NCBI GenBank assembly: GCA_045805265.1
Contig: JBJMLO010000013.1
Location: forward strand, 62,001-126,000
From: JBJMLO01 sp045805265
Lineage (GTDB): Bacteria > Actinomycetota > UBA4738 > JACQTL01
Reading direction: 5' to 3'
Length of the DNA stretch: 64,000 nucleotides
The notes beneath the pieces were generated by a model, which saw nothing but the letters and a program-made list of their open reading frames with translations, was not told the origin of the DNA and searched no databases. Made by a program: the position numbers and the translations under genes. Positions 16,458-25,090 of the stretch are shown one piece after another; the first letter of the stretch is position 1, and each line of letters starts with the position of its first letter.

Positions 16458-18611
16458 GTGAGCCGGAAGTCCGGGGCCATAGCCGGGGCCAGCGGGGTCG
16501 CGACGGATCGTCGTGCGATCGGCGGCTCGCCCCGGGACGACGCGCTGGCCCGCATGCTCGAGGCGCGCTCGGTCGCGGTCGTCGGCGCGAGCGGGCGCGC
16601 CGGGTCGTTCGGCGCCCAGATGATGTCCCAGCTGGTCGGAGGCGGCTTCGACGGAGCCGTGTACCCGGTGAACCCGTCGTACGAGGAGGTCGCGGGGATG
16701 CCCTGCTTCCCGGCCGTCGGCGACGTTCCGGAGGAGGTGGACCTGGCGATCCTGGGGATCGCCAACGCCCGCCTCGAGGAACAGCTCGCCGCCGCGGCCC
16801 GGGCGGGTGCGCGCTCGGCCGTCATCTTCGCCAGCTGCCACGAGGAGCCTCGACCGGGGATGGCGCCGCTTCCGGAGCGGCTCACCGCGATCGCCCGGGA
16901 GGCCGGGATGGTGATCTGCGGGGGGAACGGGATGGGGTTCCTGAACCTCGACCGTCGCCTGCGCGCCTGCGGGTTCGAGGAGCCCGCCGACCTGCGAGCC
17001 GGGACGATCTCGTTCGTCACCCACTCGGGATCGGTCTTCTCCGCCCTCCTCCACAACGACCGGTTGATCCGGTTCAACCTGGTCGTGTCCTCCGGGCTGG
17101 AGCTGACCACGACGGCCGCCGACTACCTCCGGTTCGCCCTTGACCTCCCCACGACGAGGATCGCGACGCTGTTCATCGAGACGGTCCGGGACCCCGAGGG
17201 GTTCGTGGCAGCGCTGCGCTTGGCCGCGGAGCGCGACATCCCGGTGGTGGCGCTCAAGGTGGGCCGCGAACCCCGGGCCGGGGAGCTGGTGGCGACGCAC
17301 TCGAACGCGCTCGCGGGCGCGGATGGCGCGTTCGAGGCGGTGTTCGACGCCTACGGTGTCATCCGGGTCCGGACCCTCGACGAGATGGCCGACACGCTGG
17401 AGCTCCTGCAGGGCGGACGGCGGGCCGGGCCGGGCGCGCTGGCGGCCATCCACGACTCCGGAGGCGAGCGCGCCCACCTCGTGGACCTCGCCGCCGAGGA
17501 GCGCGTGGGGTTCGCCGCGATCTCGGACGCGACGCGGACCCGTCTGACCGGGGTGCTGGAGGAGGGGATCGTCCCCGACAATCCTCTCGACGCCTGGGGG
17601 ACGGGAGCCGACCACGAGCGGATCTACGCCGAGAGCATGCGGGCCCTGCTCGACGACGACGACACGGCGGCGCTCGCGTTCGTCGTCGACCTGACCACCC
17701 AGGATCCGCCCGGGGCCGGGTACCCCGCCGTGGCCAGGGAGGTCGCGTCGGACACGGAGAAGCCGTTCGCCGTGCTGTCGAACCTCCGGGCGGCGGTCGA
17801 CCGTCGCGATGCCAGGTCCGTGCGCGAAGCGGGCATCCCGGTCCTGGAAGGGACGGCCACAGGGCTGGCGGCGTTCCGGAACCTATTCGCGCTGCGGGAC
17901 CTCCGCGCGCGGCCGCCGGCGAAGCCGGCCGAGCCGGTCCCACGGACCGTCCGCGACGAGTGGGCGGCCCGGCTGGCGGCGGGACCGCTCGACGAGGTCG
18001 ATGGGCTCGCGCTGCTCCGCGACTACGGCCTCCCGGTCGTCGCGGCCGAACGGGCCGGGTCGGAGGCAGCCGCCGTGGAGGCCGCCGCCAGGGTGGGGTG
18101 GCCGGTGGCGCTGAAGACCGCGGGGACGGCGCACAAGTCGGAGGTCGATGGCGTCCGCCTGGGCATCGGCGATCCGGATGCGCTTGCGAAGGCGTACCGG
18201 GACCTCGCGTCCCGCTTGGGCCCGGAGGTGACGGTGGCGGGCATGGGCCCTCCCGGCGTCGAGATGGCGCTCGGGATCGTCCGGGACCCGCAGTTCGGTC
18301 CGCTCGTCATGGTCGCGGCAGGCGGCGTGATGGTCGAGGTGCTGCGCGACCGCGCCTTCTCGCTGCCACCGCTCGACGAGGACCGGGCCCGGCGCTTGGT
18401 GGACCGGCTGACCGTCTCGCGGATGCTGGACGGCATCCGGGGCGCGGGGCCCGCGGACCGGGAAGCGCTGCACCGCGCTGTCGTCGGGCTGTCGGGGATG
18501 GCGCTCGACCTCGGCGACCTGCTGGAGTCCGTGGACGTGAACCCCGTGATCGTCGGGCCGTCCGGCGCGTGGGCGGTGGACGCGCTGGTCGTCTCGCGGC
18601 AACCGGACTGA
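16458..18611 (+). CDS. Acetate--CoA ligase family protein (NDP-forming acyl-CoA synthetase, fused alpha/beta)
   Basis: GTG 16458 follows a GAGAGG site and gives 717 residues. The N-terminal CoA-binding domain shows SVAVVGASGRAGSFGAQM at about 38-55. Two succinyl-CoA-ligase-like flavodoxin domains follow, and the C-terminus from about residue 490 is an ATP-grasp domain (GWPVALKTAGTAHKSEVDGVR in two parts, then PQFGPLVMVAAGG). This single-chain layout is that of ADP-forming acyl-CoA synthetases/protein acyltransferase relatives. It would activate a carboxylate to its CoA ester for the acyl-CoA dehydrogenase encoded 4 bp downstream. Confidence 0.85.
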   Translation: MSRKSGAIAGASGVATDRRAIGGSPRDDALARMLEARSVAVVGASGRAGSFGAQMMSQLVGGGFDGAVYPVNPSYEEVAGMPCFPAVGDVPEEVDLAILGIANARLEEQLAAAARAGARSAVIFASCHEEPRPGMAPLPERLTAIAREAGMVICGGNGMGFLNLDRRLRACGFEEPADLRAGTISFVTHSGSVFSALLHNDRLIRFNLVVSSGLELTTTAADYLRFALDLPTTRIATLFIETVRDPEGFVAALRLAAERDIPVVALKVGREPRAGELVATHSNALAGADGAFEAVFDAYGVIRVRTLDEMADTLELLQGGRRAGPGALAAIHDSGGERAHLVDLAAEERVGFAAISDATRTRLTGVLEEGIVPDNPLDAWGTGADHERIYAESMRALLDDDDTAALAFVVDLTTQDPPGAGYPAVAREVASDTEKPFAVLSNLRAAVDRRDARSVREAGIPVLEGTATGLAAFRNLFALRDLRARPPAKPAEPVPRTVRDEWAARLAAGPLDEVDGLALLRDYGLPVVAAERAGSEAAAVEAAARVGWPVALKTAGTAHKSEVDGVRLGIGDPDALAKAYRDLASRLGPEVTVAGMGPPGVEMALGIVRDPQFGPLVMVAAGGVMVEVLRDRAFSLPPLDEDRARRLVDRLTVSRMLDGIRGAGPADREALHRAVVGLSGMALDLGDLLESVDVNPVIVGPSGAWAVDALVVSRQPD

Positions 18612-18614
18612 ACG

Positions 18615-19802
18615 ATGGATCTCGGGCTGACGGACGCCGACCGCGACCTCCAGCGGCGCGCGGCGGAGTTCACCGAGCGGTTCCTGTTCCCCTTCGAGCT
18701 GGAATGCGAGGAGAACGCCGGCCTGTCCCCGGAGAGCCTGGCGGCCATCCGGGCCGCGGTGGTCGATGGCGGGTGGAACGCGGTGAACCACTCGACGGAG
18801 GACGGCGGGCAGGGCCTCGACCTGTTCCAGCAGGTCCTGGTGCAGGAGGAGATGGGGAAGGCGACCGGCGCGCTCTGGGACGTGGTGTGGCGCCCGGCGA
18901 TCCCCCTGCGTGAGGGGACCGAGGACCAGAAGCAGCGGTACCTGCGGCCCGCGTGCCGCGGCGAGCGCCGCGACTGCTACGCGATCACGGAGGAGGGGGC
19001 GGGGTCGGACCCGGGCATGGTCCGGACGACGGCGATGCGCGAGGGTGGCGGCTTCGTCCTCACCGGGGAGAAGTGGCACGTGACGGCCGGCGACATCGCG
19101 GACTTCCTGCTGGTCCACGCCCTGGTGGACGGCGATCCGGAGCTCCCGACGGTGTTGGTCGTGGAGAAGTCCGACGACGGCGTGGAGATCGTCCGGTCGC
19201 CGCGATACATGCACACGTTCGTCTTCGAGCATCCGGTGTTCGCCTTCGACGGCGTCCGGCTCGGGCCGGAGCGCGTGCTGGGCGCGGTGGGACGCGGGTT
19301 CGAGCTGACCAAGGACTGGTTCGTGGAGGAACGCCTCATGATCGGCGCCCGGACGGTCGGGGCGTCGATCCGCGCGCTGGAGCTGTCGGCGGGGTTCGCC
19401 CGGGAACGCGTCGCGTTCGGCCGGCCGATCGCGGAGCACCAGGGCGTCGAGTTCATGCTCGCGGACATGGCCACGGAGATCATGGCGGCGAAATCGACCC
19501 TGTACCGCGTGGCCTGGCAGGCGGGGCGCGGCGATGCCGGCCGGCGCGACCTCCACCACCTGGCGGCCGCGACCAAGCTGTTGTGCTCCGAGACGGCCGG
19601 ACGCGTGATCGACCGGGCGGTTCAGGTCCACGGCGGCCGAGGGTACATGCGGGAACAGCCCGTCGAACGGCTGTGGCGCGAGCTCCGCGTGGACCGCATC
19701 TGGGAGGGAACCTCCGAGATCCAGCGGGCCATCGTGGGACGGGAGATCCGCACCAGAGGGACCGACCTCTTCACGGGGTGGCCCGGCGGGGCGGGGGACT
19801 GA
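18615..19802 (+). CDS. Acyl-CoA dehydrogenase family protein (second copy in the island)
   Basis: ATG 18615 is 3 bp after the CoA ligase stop. The 395-residue protein has ITEEGAGSDPGMV, FGRPIAEHQGVEFMLADM, VQVHGGRGYMRE and the terminal RIWEGTSEIQR containing the presumed catalytic Glu. It is clearly paralogous to the protein at 5734-6909, sharing these motifs almost word for word, though the N-terminal thirds differ. It probably oxidises the CoA ester made by the preceding ligase. The acyl specificity cannot be deduced. Confidence 0.88.
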   Translation: MDLGLTDADRDLQRRAAEFTERFLFPFELECEENAGLSPESLAAIRAAVVDGGWNAVNHSTEDGGQGLDLFQQVLVQEEMGKATGALWDVVWRPAIPLREGTEDQKQRYLRPACRGERRDCYAITEEGAGSDPGMVRTTAMREGGGFVLTGEKWHVTAGDIADFLLVHALVDGDPELPTVLVVEKSDDGVEIVRSPRYMHTFVFEHPVFAFDGVRLGPERVLGAVGRGFELTKDWFVEERLMIGARTVGASIRALELSAGFARERVAFGRPIAEHQGVEFMLADMATEIMAAKSTLYRVAWQAGRGDAGRRDLHHLAAATKLLCSETAGRVIDRAVQVHGGRGYMREQPVERLWRELRVDRIWEGTSEIQRAIVGREIRTRGTDLFTGWPGGAGD

Positions 19803-19809
19803 GGCTCCG

Positions 19810-21024
19810 GTGGCCGGGGACGCAGCAGACCTCGTCGTGGTCGGCGCCGGGGCCATCGGGGGATGGTCGGCGGTCTTCGCGGCCGCCGACGGTGCGCGGG
19901 TCGTCGTCCTCGAGCGAGCCACGGCGGGACAGGGCGCGTCCAGCCGGGCGGCGGGGATCGTCCGGGCCCAGGGCGGGACCCCGGTGGCGGTCGCGCTCGG
20001 TCGGTGGTCCGTCGAGTTCTACCGCCGCCAGCGGGAGGCGTTCGGGGCGGACTCCGGATTCCGCGAGCTCGGCTACCTCCTGCTGGCGACGACGGAGCAG
20101 GAGGTCCGGACCGGGCGGGAGCGCGTCGAGATGCAGCGCGCCCTGGGGCTCGACGTGCGGTGGATCTCGCCCGACGAAGCCGCCGAGCTGAACCCCGCTC
20201 TCGACCCGAAGGCGTTCCTCGGCGCCTCGTATCTGGCGACCGACGGATGCATCGACGCGGTCGGGAACGTGCGGGCCTATTCGCTCGAGATGCAGCGGCT
20301 CGGCGTCGACCTCCGGGAGCGTACCCCCGCGGTCGGCTTCCGGTTCGAAGCCGGGCGCGTGGCGGGCGTGGAGACGCCCGGCGGGACGATCGAGGCGCCT
20401 CGCGTGCTGCTCACCGGAGGGCCCTCGCTCCGCGCGGTGGGCGAGATGGCGGGCGTCCGGATTCCGGCGGGCGGCGTCCGACACCAGGTGGCCGTGACTG
20501 CGCCGGACCCCGCCTTCCACGTCGACCGCCAGGCGATGGCCTTCGACGTCGGCGCCGGCCTGTACTGGCGACTCGAGGAGGGCGGGCTGCTGTTCGGGAT
20601 GAGCAACCCGGAGGAGCGCCCCGGGGAAGCTCGCGAAATCGACTGGCCCTATCTGGACGAGATGCGCCGCCGCCTCGCGCGGTTCATTCCCGCCTCGGCC
20701 GGACTGGGGCTCCGAAAGGCGTGGGCGGCGACCATCGACTACACGCCGGACCACCTCCCGATCCTGGGGCCCGCGCTCGGCCGCTCCGGTGAGATCGTCG
20801 AGGGCCTCACGGTCGCCTCCGCCGCCGGCCACGGGATGATGTGGGGCCCGGCGGTCGCCAGGGCGGCCGCCGACCTGGCGCTCACGGGCCGGACCGGCGT
20901 CGTCGACGTGTCCGAGCTCGGGCTCGACCGGTTCGACGAGGAAGGCCGGAGCCGCCTGGCACCCGACCCCGTCGCCCTGCCCTTCCCCGAGCATGTCGGG
21001 ACTCCTGGCCGCCTCCGCCACTGA
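19810..21024 (+). CDS. FAD-dependent oxidoreductase, DAO (glycine/D-amino acid oxidase) family
   Basis: GTG 19810 starts a 404-residue protein seven bases after the previous stop. The FAD-binding motif DLVVVGAGAIGGWSAVFAA opens the chain, and the C-terminal FAD segment includes TPDHLPILGP and ASAAGHGMMWGPA, as in sarcosine/dimethylglycine oxidase-type enzymes. These oxidise C-N bonds of secondary or tertiary amines. Its position as the last gene of the flavoprotein/CoA-ligase operon supports amine oxidation in the pathway. It converges on a decayed GH15 gene with a gap of only about 14 bp. Confidence 0.85.
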   Translation: MAGDAADLVVVGAGAIGGWSAVFAAADGARVVVLERATAGQGASSRAAGIVRAQGGTPVAVALGRWSVEFYRRQREAFGADSGFRELGYLLLATTEQEVRTGRERVEMQRALGLDVRWISPDEAAELNPALDPKAFLGASYLATDGCIDAVGNVRAYSLEMQRLGVDLRERTPAVGFRFEAGRVAGVETPGGTIEAPRVLLTGGPSLRAVGEMAGVRIPAGGVRHQVAVTAPDPAFHVDRQAMAFDVGAGLYWRLEEGGLLFGMSNPEERPGEAREIDWPYLDEMRRRLARFIPASAGLGLRKAWAATIDYTPDHLPILGPALGRSGEIVEGLTVASAAGHGMMWGPAVARAAADLALTGRTGVVDVSELGLDRFDEEGRSRLAPDPVALPFPEHVGTPGRLRH

Positions 21025-21038
21025 CGGGGCCGGGAACC

Positions 21039-22260
21039 TCACGGCGAGCCCGGGGAGAAGAACCCGCTGGGCCAGCCCTCGTCGGCCCGGATCACGTGCA
21101 TGATCGCATTGATCAGGGCCAGGTGAGTGAACGCCTGCGGGAAGTTCCCGAGGTGCCGGCCGCTCCGCGGGTCGAGCTCCTCCGCGTAAAGGAGCAGCGG
21201 GCTGGTATTGGATAGGAGCTTCTCGCAGAGCTCGGTGGCACGGCGGACCTCGCCGATCTCGCACAGCGCGGAGACCAGCTAGAACGAGCAAATGGTGAAC
21301 GTTCCTCACCGGACAAGCCGTCGTCCGTCTGGTCCACCCGGTACCGCAGCACCGGTCCCTCTTCGGTCAGCTCGTCGGCGATGGCGAGCACGGTTGCCCG
21401 GATCCGGGGGTTGTCCCCCCGCAGGAACCGCAGGAGCGGCATGAGCAGCGACGCACCGAGGGCCTTCGTCCGTAGTGCTGGACGAACACACCGCGTCGTC
21501 GACCCCGTGCTCGCAGATGTCGCGGTGGATCTCGTCGGCCACCTTGTGCCACTGGCGGGGGAGATCGGGTTCGTCGTGGAGACTCGCCAGCCTGGCGCCC
21601 GGGTCGCAGGCGACCCAGCACGTCAGCTTGGAAGAGGAGAAGTGCTTCGGCTCTCCCCCGACCTGCCAGATGCGGCGGTCCGGCTCGTGGTCGTCGTGGC
21701 CCTCTGCGCGTCCGCCACGAAGTTGAAAAAGTCGTTCGCCTCCCAGTCGAAGCCCAGCGTGTAAGCGCCCACAGCGCAAACGTCGAGTCCCGGATCCAGC
21801 TGAACCGGTAGCCCCAGTTCCGCTCGCCTCCCGGCGTCTCCTCCAGAGAGGCGGTGGCGGCTGCGATGAGCGCCCCGGACTGCGTAGGTCAGGCCCTTCA
21901 GCGTGAGTGCGCTGCACTGGAGGAACATCCGCCACGGATCGGGGAACTCACAGCGGGCCAGCCAGTGCTGCCAGTGATGGGCCCTCCACACCAGGCGGTC
22001 GTTTGACTCTTGGAACGTCCTCGGGGACCGGGCTCCTGGTTCCAGGAGAGCGCGCAGAATCGCTCCTCGCCCTCCTTGGTCAGCGAGCGGGCGATGGCGC
22101 GGGGCCCCTCGAACCCGAGCAGGAAGTCGGTGGTGAGCCAGAGTTCCACGTCGCACGCCTCCGCCCGGCAGTGGGCATCGTGGTACCGGGGGCCGGTGAA
22201 CTCCAATGCACCGTGCTCCCGCCCGTACAGGATGTTCGGCTGGCGGGGAGACAAATCTCT
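21039..22260 (-). pseudogene. Decayed GH15 family glycosidase (glucoamylase/trehalase-like) pseudogene
   Basis: Pieces of one GH15 protein are readable in several minus-strand frames. Near 22245 the reading starts PNILYGREHG; then come TLGFDWEANDFFNFVAD, WQVGGEPKHFSSSKLTCWVA, DEIHRDICEHGVD, TEEGPVLRYRVDQTDDGLSGEE, and finally GNFPQAFTHLALINAIMHVI with a stop at 21039. Each piece matches the usual order of the family's catalytic domain, but frames change several times. A stop interrupts the C-terminal part near 21282, and roughly 100 residues between FNFVAD and the WQVGGEP segment are missing, as is most of the N-terminal beta domain. No functional product is possible. The upstream limit is approximate. 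Confidence 0.8.
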
Positions 22261-22427
22261 TCTCCCTGTGTTCATCCGGGCCGGGTAGCCTTCGAACCGT
22301 CCGGGAACTCTGCCGACTGGAGGTAAGAAATGGTTCGGCTGTATCTGGCAAATCATCTTGACGACTGAAATCGCGGCGGTCAGACTGCCGTCAGAGCCCA
22401 TCGATGAGGGGGAGAAGGAGTCGGATC

Positions 22428-23162
22428 ATGACACACTCATCGCTGGGAAGACTCCGGTGGCTAAGGTTGATAGTTGGAGCGATGCTGGCTGGCTCGGTGG
22501 CTGGCCTAGGCCTCACAGCCGTCACTGCAACTCCCGCCCTGGCCACCTGCCAGAATGTCCATTTCAACGAATCCGTTTACCAGAGCGATTCCTATCACCG
22601 GGGCGTCAGCGCTTCGAACAATGGCGTTAAGACGGGATCGGGAGGCAACCAGTGCGATCACGTCGTCACACTGGACATGTTCCACGATGACTTCAACCAG
22701 GCAGAGATTGGCTGGCGCGTCGCCCCCGGAGCAAATACGGAGCTCACTTGTGACTATCCGGCCAGCGAGACTAGCCCTCGTTTCCTCGCCAACTTTACCG
22801 TTGGAGGCACCCAGCACTGTGTTTTGGATAGTCCGAATCTCACCGCCGACCACTTCTATGGCATGAAGCTCGCCCACGGCGGCGACGATCTCTGGCACTA
22901 CTACCGGGACTCGGGGTCTGGGTGGGTGGATCTGGCTGATGTGCAACTCACTTACGGGTTTGCCTATCCGGCCACCAATGGCGAGCGACATGGTTCAAAT
23001 GACTCCGCGTGGGCACTCTTCGATGGGCTTGAGTACAAGACAACAGACGGCACGTTCCACCCATGGACGATTGCGGACGTCCAGACCCTGGCCGCATCCG
23101 ATCCGGACTGGCACAGTGTGGTTAGCCAGAGCGGCACGCATGTGGAGGTCGTTCATGACTGA
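22428..23162 (+). CDS. Secreted protein of unknown function
   Basis: ATG 22428 is preferred over 22404 because a GGAGAAGGAG site lies 6-15 bp upstream. The 244-residue product has a signal peptide (LRLIVGAMLAGSVAGLGLTAV, then an ATPALA cleavage region) and a mature part rich in Asp, His, Asn and aromatic residues, with a few Cys that could pair. I recognise no family. Base composition is visibly lower in G+C than the flanks and codon use is less biased, suggesting acquisition. It lies upstream of an ECF sigma factor in the same low-GC segment. Confidence 0.65.
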   Translation: MTHSSLGRLRWLRLIVGAMLAGSVAGLGLTAVTATPALATCQNVHFNESVYQSDSYHRGVSASNNGVKTGSGGNQCDHVVTLDMFHDDFNQAEIGWRVAPGANTELTCDYPASETSPRFLANFTVGGTQHCVLDSPNLTADHFYGMKLAHGGDDLWHYYRDSGSGWVDLADVQLTYGFAYPATNGERHGSNDSAWALFDGLEYKTTDGTFHPWTIADVQTLAASDPDWHSVVSQSGTHVEVVHD

Positions 23163-23257
23163 GGGGGGCCTCGTAAGCGCCAAGGACCTGCCCGCTCACG
23201 ACTTCTCCGCCGTGAACGATGTAACAAAGCCCGCGCCAAGCGCATAGAACGGGGTGT

Positions 23258-23881
23258 ATGAACACGGCGAGGACGTTGAGCAGGCCCATGAGGGAGTCGA
23301 GACCGAGAGCGCACATATCGGTTGAGGCCCCCACAGATGCTCAGTTGATGGCCGCGGCCAAGGTCGACCCACAGTCCTTCGGGGTCGTGTACTCGAGGCA
23401 CGTGGGGCTGGTCGTGGTGTTCTTGAGGAGGCGAACCGGGTCGCGGGAGCTTGCTGGGGAGCTTACCGCGGAGACTTTCGCCCAGGCCTTCGTTCACCGC
23501 TCATCCTTCAACCCAAACATCAGTGGTTCGTCGGCGCTCCCTTGGCTACTCGGAATCGCTGCCCGGGAAGCAGCAAAGGCGCGCCGAAGGAACCGCGTAG
23601 AAGGGCGGGCGAGGGCCAAGCTTGGATTGCCAACCATCCAGCTGGATGAGCAATCGTATGAGGAGATAGAAGAGCGCGTCTCGCGGGTCCCGTTGGATAT
23701 GCAGTTACGCGAAGCTATGCGAGGCCTCTCGAAGCCTTTGGCTCGAGCAGTATGGCTTCGTGTGGCGCTGGACAAGCCTTACCGAGAAGTAGCGAGTGAG
23801 CTGGGATGTTCGGAAGGTGCAGCACGGGTGAGAGTGGCCCGGGGGATTGTCCAGCTCGGACGAGCAATGGGGGTGAGGTAG
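23258..23881 (+). CDS. ECF-type RNA polymerase sigma factor
   Basis: The 207-residue frame from ATG 23258 (ATG 23288 is an alternative start) has sigma region 2 at about 28-95 (LMAAAKVDPQSFGVVYSRHVG, FLRRRTGSRELAGELTAETFAQAF) and region 4 at about 145-205 (LREAMRGLSKPLARAVWLRVAL, REVASELGCSEGAARVRVARG). It redirects RNA polymerase to alternative promoters. Its stop is followed directly by the ATG of a single-pass membrane protein, the usual arrangement of an ECF sigma factor with its membrane partner. The region is lower in G+C than its surroundings. Confidence 0.8.
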   Translation: MNTARTLSRPMRESRPRAHISVEAPTDAQLMAAAKVDPQSFGVVYSRHVGLVVVFLRRRTGSRELAGELTAETFAQAFVHRSSFNPNISGSSALPWLLGIAAREAAKARRRNRVEGRARAKLGLPTIQLDEQSYEEIEERVSRVPLDMQLREAMRGLSKPLARAVWLRVALDKPYREVASELGCSEGAARVRVARGIVQLGRAMGVR

Positions 23882-24616
23882 ATGAATGAAAGAACGAGCA
23901 ACTTCGAGAGGCGCTTGGGGTCCGAGCTAGCCTCGGCAGGTCACGAGCGAATTCGCCGATTGCAGACACGACGTCATCGTCTTGCCAGTGTAGGCGTGGC
24001 TGCGATCCTCGGGACCTCTGCTCTCGTTGCGACATTCGTGGCCCTGAATGCCAGCAGGGAGCCCGGCACCCGGGTCCCGCGTAGTCGGGCGGCTCAGGTC
24101 TCAGGCCCTGGTCATTCCGAAGGCGCGGCCTCGGGTTCTGGATCAAACGAGGGCATCTCGATTTCAAAGGCGTTTGGCGACGACCCATTCGCGGACGGCA
24201 AGTCTGCAACATTATCTGACGCACAGAAGGAGTTGTCGTTTGCCCTGCCACAGCCGAACGGGATCCTTGCGAGCCCGCAGCTACTATCCCAGGTTTGGCT
24301 CGACAAGGAAGGGAAGCAGGCCGCTCTTTGGTATGCCGACACCGAGGTGTTGGTGTTGGTCTCGTCCATGGATGGTGGGTCTCTGGACGTATCCGCATTG
24401 GCGGCTGAGCTTAAGGAACAGGGAGCATGGGTGGCGAGCGTCAATGACATTCCTGCGCTCCTGATACCGCAGATGACATCTGGCGCGAATGGAGAAGGAA
24501 CGCAAGACAATCCTGGGAGCGTAACGTTCATGTCGGGGCCGGTGTCGGTTCAAGTTCTCGGCTATCTCTCAAGCGATGATCTACTGTCTGTCGCCACCTC
24601 AATATCGACCAAGTAG
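23882..24616 (+). CDS. Single-pass membrane protein coupled to the ECF sigma factor (possible anti-sigma)
   Basis: ATG 23882 follows the sigma-factor stop without a gap. The 244-residue protein has a short cytoplasmic N-terminus of about 33 residues, one membrane helix (LASVGVAAILGTSALVATFVA) and an extracytoplasmic domain after a Ser/Gly-rich linker. The end of that domain (SVTFMSGPVSVQVLGYLSSD) resembles DUF4367-type domains found in anti-sigma partners. No zinc HxxxCxxC motif is present in the N-terminus, so a classical ZAS anti-sigma is excluded. An anti-sigma or co-sensor role is inferred from position. Confidence 0.6.
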   Translation: MNERTSNFERRLGSELASAGHERIRRLQTRRHRLASVGVAAILGTSALVATFVALNASREPGTRVPRSRAAQVSGPGHSEGAASGSGSNEGISISKAFGDDPFADGKSATLSDAQKELSFALPQPNGILASPQLLSQVWLDKEGKQAALWYADTEVLVLVSSMDGGSLDVSALAAELKEQGAWVASVNDIPALLIPQMTSGANGEGTQDNPGSVTFMSGPVSVQVLGYLSSDDLLSVATSISTK

Positions 24617-24848
24617 CGGAGGTTCTGAGTCGCTGGTCGTGGCGCGTTAGCCATCTGTCCTGCGTTTCATTCTGACGAGGATGGGTGTCCCTTGGGCCAA
24701 ACGAAGGCCGGGCAACGCTGTTACCCCCGTCGATGAATACTGGTGAATGTCTCGTGTCCCGTCGCCTGCCGTCCTCGCCGCGGGTTAACGCGGAGGGCGC
24801 CGGGGGCTCGGGTTGGCCCAGGGGCTGATCACGACGCCCCAGGCCCGC

Positions 24849-25090
24849 CACGGCGGTCCCCAGTGCTAGCCCGGTGCCCGGGCCAGGAGACGAGCGGGCA
24901 GCCGTGCACGCCGGCCCCTGTGCCTCCGCGTTGTCGGAGGGGACGATGGCAGCCTCGCACCAGCAAGCCGCCGAGCGCGGAAGGGTTCGGGAGGGAACCA
25001 CAAGGGCTGGTGCGCGACCAGGAGCAAGAAGGTCGAACCCGTGCTGGCGATGGTCGGGAACGCGCTCCGCCCGACTGGGTCGTCCACGGG
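24849..25090 (-). pseudogene. Remnant of the C-terminus of a DAO-type FAD oxidoreductase
   Basis: Translated in three minus-strand frames, this stretch gives pieces such as LLLVAHQPLWFPPEPF, EAAIVPSDNAEAQG and RLPARLLARAPG, which line up in order with the last 60 or so residues of the intact oxidase at 26401-27843 (LVGHRPRRFPPEPLRTLGG, EAIVRSDNAAEEG, PLPARLMARTPRA). Nucleotide similarity is obvious up to the position of the old stop codon near 24850. It lies just after the Rieske pseudogene, as expected if an oxidase-Rieske pair was tandemly duplicated and then eroded. Confidence 0.75.
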
